DNA of 64,000 nucleotides from Typhlomys cinereus (lineage: Eukaryota > Chordata > Mammalia > Rodentia > Platacanthomyidae), in contig JALPQD010000302.1 in the NCBI GenBank assembly GCA_023101885.1, positions 647,956 to 711,955 of the forward strand, in the 5' to 3' direction. The notes under the pieces were generated by a model that was given only the letters and a program-made list of their open reading frames with translations, was not told the DNA's origin and did no database searches. Position 1 is the stretch's first letter; each line of letters opens with the position of its first letter. This document shows positions 57,937 through 64,000 of the stretch, piece by piece. The position numbers and the translations under genes are program-made.

Positions 57937-58305
57937 AAGTGTCTAAGAGATGAAAACATCATCCACAACTCGAGGTGAGATAAGCAGAGAACAGACAATG
58001 TCATGGTCACGCCTGACCACTATTAAGGCACTTCTCCTGCCATTATTACTTCTCCATAAAATGATCCAGTATGATCCAGACTCTGTTGACCTGTAGACTG
58101 TTGTCTCACAGGCAGCCAAGCTTCTAGTGCAGCGGTCAATGGTCAGGTGACCCTGTGATGGTGTTGGCTGTTCCTAGGTTCCTGACCATGTCTTCCGGCT
58201 TTGTGAGACTGCTTCATGGGATCTTTTTTTCCAAGTGCTTTTTCTTTATTTTGTCAACTTGCTACTTCCCTCACTTGTGATACAAATAAACCTTTGACAT
58301 ATATA
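57937..58305. other. Stretch without recognised feature
   Basis: Nothing supported. Confidence 0.5.
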
Positions 58306-58626
58306 CACATTGCACATTTTTTTTTATTTATTCAACTGTGCGCATGTGCGTGTGTATGTGCGTGCGCACGCGCACGTGTGTGTGTGTCTGTGTGTGTAGA
58401 ACCACGGACGAATTCGCGAACCACCATGGACGACCACCATGGACGCCTCCACCTCCTTTTGCCCAGGGATTCACAGGCTCCGCCCTACCAGGACCGGAAA
58501 CGCAGGCCGCCCCCGCTTCCGCCTGGCGTCTATACGTGGGATCTGGGATCCGAACTCAGGACCTTCCGCCTGCAAGGCGGAGGCTTAACCCCTGAGCCAC
58601 CTCTCCAGCCCACATTGCACATTTTT
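58306..58626 (-). mobile_element. tRNA-derived SINE with GT tail, minus strand
   Basis: Same family as 55,056, in antisense: tail TTTATTTATTCAACTG, a GT/GC run (58,338-58,399), body, and the tRNA-like head ending 'ccacctctccagccc' at 58,611. Flanks cacattgcacattttt at 58,306-58,321 and 58,611-58,626. Many CpGs are retained, so it is young. The 145-codon frame at 58,216-58,653 runs through it and is not a gene. Confidence 0.92.
58338..58399 (+). repeat. (GT)n / alternating purine-pyrimidine tract
   Basis: GT and GC steps (gcgtgcgcacgcgcacgtg) that alternate throughout, a Z-DNA-prone pattern. It is the SINE's built-in tail. Confidence 0.9.
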
Positions 58627-59130
58627 AAATACCTTCAGCTACTTGAAAATTAATCTTGACAATTCTAGAGGCAGTTTGCTTACAGCTGAGGGTTATGCAG
58701 AAAGATGTAGAAAAGGCAGAAGGGATGCATTCACGGTTAGCCATGGACATTTTTCTTCAGGTGAAGGTGAATCAAAGTCTCTTATTCTGAGATTTCTCAG
58801 GCTTCATATATAGTTAACACAATGATGGAATAAACTTTTCACAGTGAAAAGTAACAAAACAATTATCTTGAGATAACAGCAAAAAGTCGGCAAGTCACAA
58901 TATAAAAATTATTGCTTCAAATATAACTCTTCTAGTGCAGGTATGATATGCTTTGGAGACTGAGTAATGTGTATGTACTGACTTTTGGCAGTTCACTGTC
59001 CACTGGCTTTCCTTTGCTCTGGTTGGGGGAGGGGGATGAACCAAAAGGTTCTTTTCCAAAGACATCAGGGGATTCTGAATGATAGAAAATCACGAGAATT
59101 ATGAATATGAGGTTGGCCAAGTAGTTTTAT
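58627..59130. other. Stretch without recognised feature
   Basis: Nothing supported. Confidence 0.5.
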
Positions 59131-59864
59131 TGTGCAGAGACGAGACAATGGTCAGAAGATGTATGAAGGTGGAACCTTGCACGTGGTTCTGGGCGCTCAG
59201 TTCTCTCTCAGCAAGAATTCAGCAAAGTTTCCACAGCAGAGACTGTGATGCCCCACTGGGACGGTCTGCGGCCCTGGAGCACGCTCTGAGTGAGAACTCA
59301 GTTTGTTATCGGAATCCACTTGGTTGTTGGCTTCAAGTCTCAGGCCCAGCGCCGCTCCTTGGAACGTGCGCCCCCGCGTGGTTATCGCGAGTTTGCGTTT
59401 TAGTTCCTCTGTTTTCTGTGTTTAGGACACTGAAGAGAGGGGGGAGTTAGGAACTCATTTTCTGTCTTGGAGGTGGGAAAAAAATTCATGAAAACCAGAA
59501 AGTAAAGAGTAAAGAGAACCTTGAAATTCACTAGATTCGCAAGACCCTTCCCTAAGGTTATATAAGCATCAAGCAAGTGCTTGGGAAGGAGACTCTTGGA
59601 CCAGCCTACCTGAGGAGCTACTGCAGGAGGCCCTCTGCGAGTCTAGTTGGCTGTGTAGCCCCCCGCAGAGCCCCAGAGCTGCTCTCCCTTAAACTACCTT
59701 TGTTCCTTAAGGTAACTCTCATCCGCACTACTGAACTCACCTCAGTAAACTCATTGGTTCACCAAGCTAGATTTTGGTGTAATCCTTACTTTTGGTCTGT
59801 TGTTGGTTTCCAGTCTGGGGAGAATAAACACTTATGTGGTGTTTCCTCAGGAAAAGTGTTACAC
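59131..59864 (+). mobile_element. Probable retroviral solo LTR
   Basis: A CpG-bearing, promoter-like block in AT-rich DNA, running from TGTGCAGAGAC to GTTACACA. TATATAAGC lies at 59,561-59,569, a GC-rich upstream part ('cagcgccgctcc', 'cgcgtggttatcgcgag') at 59,348-59,395, and AATAAAC at 59,823, an order that fits U3-R-U5. I did not find flanking duplications or a primer-binding site, and the family is not one I recognise. The frames at 59,079-59,450 and 59,577-59,915 have no retroviral domain. A host promoter is the alternative. Confidence 0.45.
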
Positions 59865-60405
59865 AGTAGAATGGTTCATACTTTAAGGATTTCTTATGCA
59901 ATTAAAATTGTCTGAAATCCTATATTTTCATGAACATATATCTCTGTATTTCAGTAAACATATATTTCTTATATCCATAAGAAAAGGAACTCATTTTCTG
60001 ATCAGACTTACTGTCCCCTGAACTGGGGAAGATGTTAAGAGCGTGAGATGGGGAAGCTAGAGAAATGTCATTGTTGAACATATTTTGTAAGAAAGATATC
60101 ACAATGTGGAGACTGAATGAAAGCTCTGAAATAAAATGTGTTCAAGAATTAATACATAAAAGATGAATCAAATGTGTACACATATAAATTTCTAGATAAA
60201 ACAATGCACTTAGGATAAAGGCTAAGCAAATGACACATCATAAGTTACTGTCACTTAGGTGGCTTAAAACAGTACAAATTTATCACCTTACAATACTGAG
60301 AGGTTACAACTTTGAATTGGATCTCAAAAAGCTAAAATAAAGATTTGGTTAGATTGCATTCATTTTTAAAGATTGGGAGGAAAATTCATTTGTCCACTTC
60401 ATGTG
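59865..60405. other. AT-rich stretch, possible old repeat
   Basis: 60,245-60,330 ('ggtggcttaaaacagtacaa', 'ttatcaccttacaatactga') looks like the start of a mammal-wide repeat that resumes at about 60,830 after the pyrimidine tract and SINE. Confidence 0.4.
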
Positions 60406-60409
60406 TTTC

Positions 60410-60544
60410 TTCTTCTTTGTTCTCTTCCTTTTTTTCTCCCTCTTCTTTTTCTTCTTCTTTCCTTTTTTTAATCCCTTACTCTTTTTCTCTTTCTTTCTCT
60501 TTCCTTCTTTCACTTTTCTCTGTCTCTCTTCTTTCTTTCTTTCA
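60410..60544 (+). repeat. Pyrimidine-rich tract
   Basis: Almost all C and T, in CTT and TTTC steps. The lysine-rich minus-strand frame and phenylalanine/serine-rich plus-strand frames are artefacts of it. Confidence 0.9.
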
Positions 60545-60820
60545 TGGTGTATGCATGTGGTGTGTGAGGATGATGCTATATGTCTTGCTCTATAATGCTT
60601 TGCCTTAGTCCCTGGAAGCGGAGTCACTCACTGAACATGAGCTGGACGGGCAGCCAACAAGCCAGAGATCATCTTACATGCATCCTATACAGTGCTGATG
60701 GTTCGGGACCGTACAACCATGTCCAGATGTTTTATGGGAGTACTGAGGATTCAAATCCAGGCCCCCATACTTGCTCAGTAAGAACCTTTACCAATCGAGC
60801 TCTCTCCACAGTCCCACTGC
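60545..60820 (-). mobile_element. tRNA-derived SINE, minus strand
   Basis: On the minus strand, the head near 60,815 ('gactgtggagagagctcgat'), B-box-like 'tggatttgaatcctcag' and a body recall the tRNA-type SINEs here. The pyrimidine tract beside it may be its expanded tail. Confidence 0.6.
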
Positions 60821-60824
60821 CTCC

Positions 60825-61035
60825 CCTTTCCTACTCTCAAGGGGTTACTGGCTGTGACGTGCTTGAGGCAGAAGGGACTGACCTAGTCTTTCTCATGCTG
60901 CTTCTCCAGAACAGTCTCCCAGCTGCTCATATCCACTTTCAAAGGATCCTTGTGACTATGTTCGGTCCACTGGAGTGGTCCAAGTTAATCTCTTTCTATT
61001 AAGATAAGCCTGTTTGCAACTTCATTCCAATTGGA
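60825..61035 (+). mobile_element. Possible old interspersed repeat, right part
   Basis: 'ctttcaaaggatccttgtga', 'ctatgttcggtccactggag', 'tggtccaagttaatctcttt' and 'ctgtttgcaacttcattcca' match the order of a common mammalian repeat end, continuing 60,245-60,400. I cannot name the family safely. Confidence 0.45.
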
Positions 61036-63075
61036 TCATTAATCCTGCTTTTCCTTGAACATCACCAGAGACTCAGGAACTGACATCTTGCATGAAGACA
61101 TTATTCTTAGTAACATAAATGAAAATTCAAGGAAAACAAGACAGATTTGGAACATATCTCATTGGACCACAATAAAGTCTACAAAATATTTCCATTCCAT
61201 GCATGGCCCATTGATAATATTACTGCATCACAAATGCAAAAATACATGATTACTGCCAAGGTTTGCAATTCAAATGCCTTGTGATATGCTGTTTTGGTAA
61301 ATTATTTTGGGGCAGGTGTTTCAAACAGAGAATTTAATTTTTGCAGATTAAAATAGCTCTATTGTTCTATTAGTGGTTATAAGATACAGCTTGCTCTTTT
61401 CATAAATTACAAACAGATGATAGAGAAATGAATAGGAAGAAAGGTAAGTCACGACCTACTATGTGGTGAGAACCCTAAGCAGGAGTGTCTAACCTGCAGA
61501 TGTATGCATTGTATGCCATGAATGCAGCTTTACATAAAATGTAAACTTGCTTAAAAATTGTGAGTTTTTTGTGTTGTTGTTTTATACTTTATCACTTGGC
61601 TCTCAAACATGAACTTTGTGATAATGACATCATGCTATAATGTCAGAAGTTTGAACACTTCTGTGGGTTAAGTGCATATCTGAATTTCCTTCTAGACAGT
61701 ATAACATGGCAAAACATACAGTAGTATCTGTTTATGAATTAAGTGGGATTATCCTTTGTCCATATCAGCAAATGTCACTTTGCATGGATCCTAGTCTCTT
61801 TCCAGAGCCCTTTTGTTTTCTTTGTCATTATGTAAATAAAAGCACTGTTAGAAATTTTACCTAATTCCTGTAATTCTTCTTATTCCTTTAAATATACTGC
61901 CATTAAAATAAACAATGTTATTAACATATTTGTGCAGTCTTAGCTAATATATTCTCTGTTGATTTCCTAGTAATAAATTCTAGAAGACAGTTAAATTGGA
62001 ACAGGTACTGATTTATTTTTTTCCTCAAGGATACAAATGAATAAAAAGTTCATATGTCTTGGGAACAGAGGTCTTATTGCAATACTAACAGATAATTTAA
62101 AATAAAGTATATAGTAAGATTGCAGAATAGTTACTTTTGCACGTAAAGTTTGAAAGTTTATTTTCACAGTTATGTCATAGTCTAGTACAAATGGTTTCAT
62201 GAGTGCATTTATGTCTCACTTTCCTCCTAGCCTTGGAGAATTTTATACATGCTGAGTGAAAATGAGGAGATCCAGTATAGTAAATGAATCAATAAGTTAA
62301 AGAAAACATGCCCACCATCATGTAAAGAGACAGAAGCCCTGCTAAGGGCCTGTCATGCATTTCTCCAGGGATGGGACTGCAGACCTTGGGTTTCCCAATA
62401 TTCCTGAGTTTGTATTCTTCAGTGCTAAGTATTAAATAAAAAGATACTTTGATGCTGAAAATACTGGCTTATATCATTTACTTGTGTCACCTTTTTTATT
62501 TCCAAAAGGTCTGTAGCGGCTTACAATAAAAATACTTGAATATAATAAGGCTAAGAATTGCTTTACAATAAAAATCAAATTACTCAAACTCCATATGCCA
62601 GCTTTATTGGTGGACAGGGAATCTGAGCAAGTACATTACACAGTTGTTAAGCAGATCACATGGAAAAATGTGTGTGAAATCCCCCTGCAGAGCTTTTTGC
62701 CTTCCCAGGAGGAAAGACAGGTAAATACTGTAATAGAACTCCAGCTGTAGCTACTAAGCACAAAAAATTGTCCGACGATGCCTAGTGACAGGGCAAAGTG
62801 AGAAATGCAGTGGTCTGGAAAGCCCATGCTGCCAGGTAGACAGCTGAATAAACAGGTATTTCCAGAAAATTATTTAAATAATCTGGTGCAGCAAATTGCC
62901 TGCTTTGTTCTATATAAAAGACTGATTGCAGCTTTTTAAATAATATAGTATAATATTCTGGAAAAACCATTAGACATATAACAGTGGCCTAATATCTTAA
63001 GGGTATCTATCATCAAGGACGTCTCATACATCTTCTTGAGAATTCACATTGAGATGTTTCAAAATACTTATTAGA
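61036..63075. other. Long AT-rich stretch without recognised gene
   Basis: Short frames only (61,055-61,249, 61,991-62,200, 62,636-62,970), without a family signature. Confidence 0.5.
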
Positions 63076-63079
63076 AAAA

Positions 63080-63103
63080 GAGAAGAAAGGAGATAAAGGA
63101 GAA

Positions 63104-63142
<39 letters not shown>

Positions 63143-63231
63143 CCCATCATGCACAGGTAGAAACCAAAGGACCACTTTCCCCCTCTCTCTCCACCATGTG
63201 CACATCTGGGCTTCAAACTCTGATCACTGAG
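63080..63231 (-). mobile_element. tRNA-derived SINE, minus strand, cut by an LTR
   Basis: A GA-rich tail (63,081-63,142), a body, and 'ttcaaactctgatcactgag', which leads into the tRNA-like head. The head continues after the LTR at about 63,663-63,700 ('tcaggtttctaggaaggtac', 'cttacccactatgtgat'). Confidence 0.6.
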
Positions 63232-63662
63232 TGTAGCAGTTTGCCTGCATAGTTGATAGTAAATTCATGATCAAACAGTTTAAGGGGAACAAGAGATTTT
63301 ATTCTTGTCTTACAATAATTGGGTTACAGTTCTTTGTCCAGCTTGCAGGAGAGCCCACACCAACAACAATGGGCCAAGAAAACTAGCCACACCATATCCA
63401 CATTGTGATTTAAAGAGGGACAATCCTCACTTGTCAGACCACCGTGTCTGGCCAGGTATATCAAAGGATGCCAAATTTTCTCAACCAATTCTCTCCATCT
63501 TATCCACCTGCTCAGGAACTATCCCCACCCACCATGGGCTGGGTGCCTCCTATCATACAGTCTCCTAAAGGCTTGCTCTTGGCTTAGCTACCAAGTCTTT
63601 ACAAATGTGCCCAGAGCTCCAACCCTCAACCATCACGTTGACACCCATATCTAACTATAACA
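63232..63662 (-). mobile_element. ERVL/MaLR-type solo LTR, minus strand
   Basis: On the minus strand it runs from TGTTATAGTTAGATATG to AACTGCTACA, with 'ggtgtcaacgtgatggttga' near its start, AATAAA at about 63,295 and the 'cttgttccccttaaactg' block. It has the same layout as 17,200-17,624. It lies inside a SINE remnant. Confidence 0.85.
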
Positions 63663-63699
63663 TCAGGTTTCTAGGAAGGTACCTTACCCACTATGTGAT

Positions 63700-64000
63700 T
63701 TTTGTCTGTCTGACATTAAGATGCATCATGGCAAATTCTTATGAATAAAGAACATCAAATATACACTTTCTACCAGGGACACATCTGGTGCAGGAAGGAC
63801 ACAGTGCTCCTCAAATCCCAGGTGATCTGCCCGACAACTAGAAGTTCTGCCCTTTCTGCTGGGCTGCAGGGAGGACACACTGCTCCTCAGGTAAACCCCC
63901 TAGTCCATGCCCCAGGCCCCAGGTTAGCCGCTTCCTCCCAGCACTTCCCAGTTCATCCCACCAACAGTCAGCGCAGCACCCAGTTTGCTCTGGGCTAGGG
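63700..64000. other. GC-richer right edge with a 25-bp repeated motif
   Basis: A motif of the form GCAGGRAGGACACASTGCTC occurs at 63,789-63,813 and 63,865-63,889, 76 bases apart. The frame 63,741-63,998 (85 codons, open at the edge) has no domain. It could be the start of an element that continues beyond the window. Confidence 0.4.

Noticed and set aside
58216..58653. 145-codon plus-strand frame, the longest outside L1 and ORF1
   Set aside because: It runs through an antisense SINE and its GT tail, and similar frames appear in the other SINE copies.
60349..60627. Lysine-rich minus-strand frame and serine/phenylalanine-rich plus-strand frames
   Set aside because: They are artefacts of the pyrimidine tract at 60,410-60,544.
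1..64000. CRISPR array, operon, phage or plasmid content
   Set aside because: No regularly spaced short repeats with unique spacers and no runs of bacterial genes. The repeats are all vertebrate retroelement types.

Overview
The window looks like non-coding, repeat-dense nuclear DNA from a rodent. I found no host protein-coding exon, tRNA, rRNA or small RNA gene that I could support, and nothing bacterial, plasmid-like or CRISPR-like. The rodent call rests on four things seen together. There are 7SL-derived B1-type SINEs (for example near 30.5 and 9.8 kb) and ID-type tRNA-derived SINE pieces (near 25.15, 51.25 and 54.4 kb). There is a large family of tRNA-derived SINEs that end in a CA/GT microsatellite. 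There are also long GT, GA and TA tracts and young L1s whose 5' region is built of tandem monomers. The SINE and L1 sequences are not the mouse or rat versions I know, so a non-murid rodent (jerboa-like, for instance) is an inference only.

Layout. 0-3 kb: the 3' end of a minus-strand L1 interrupted by a SINE, then a short plus-strand L1 tail with a clean target-site duplication. 3-12 kb: old L1 pieces, SINEs, an MLT1-like LTR, a local duplication near 3.2/3.9 kb and a CpG-bearing patch at 11.66-11.87 kb. 13-20 kb: a long GA tract, an ERVL/MaLR-type LTR, a clear MLT1 LTR, then one LTR plus a 1.2 kb internal region with a tRNA-Leu-type primer-binding site, and an L1 tail that is doubled. 20-33 kb: mostly unique AT-rich DNA with a TA tract, an interrupted CTG tract and older L1 ends.

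The core is at 33.3-44.9 kb. A near full-length L1 (about 35,707-42,122) sits inside an older L1 (33,338-44,907), and each has its own target-site duplication. The inner copy has a GC-rich 5' UTR of tandem units, ORF1, ORF2 (endonuclease, reverse transcriptase, Cys-rich end) and a long 3' UTR with a G-rich tract. Both copies are inactive. Their reverse-transcriptase regions are nearly identical and share the same two frameshifts, while the rest is much more divergent. This suggests gene conversion between the nested copies or descent from a defective source lineage.

45-64 kb: older L1 and LTR remnants, three more SINE insertions, a minus-strand L1 tail with an 18-bp target-site duplication, a remarkable insertion made only of T then A between 15-bp duplications (57.88 kb), a probable retroviral LTR (59.1-59.9 kb) and an LTR inside a SINE (63.2 kb). 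The nearest thing to an undescribed system here is the L1 family itself: its monomer promoter with repeated splice-donor-like sites, the shared lesions of its nested copies, and short 3'-end-only derivatives. All comparisons between copies were made by eye.
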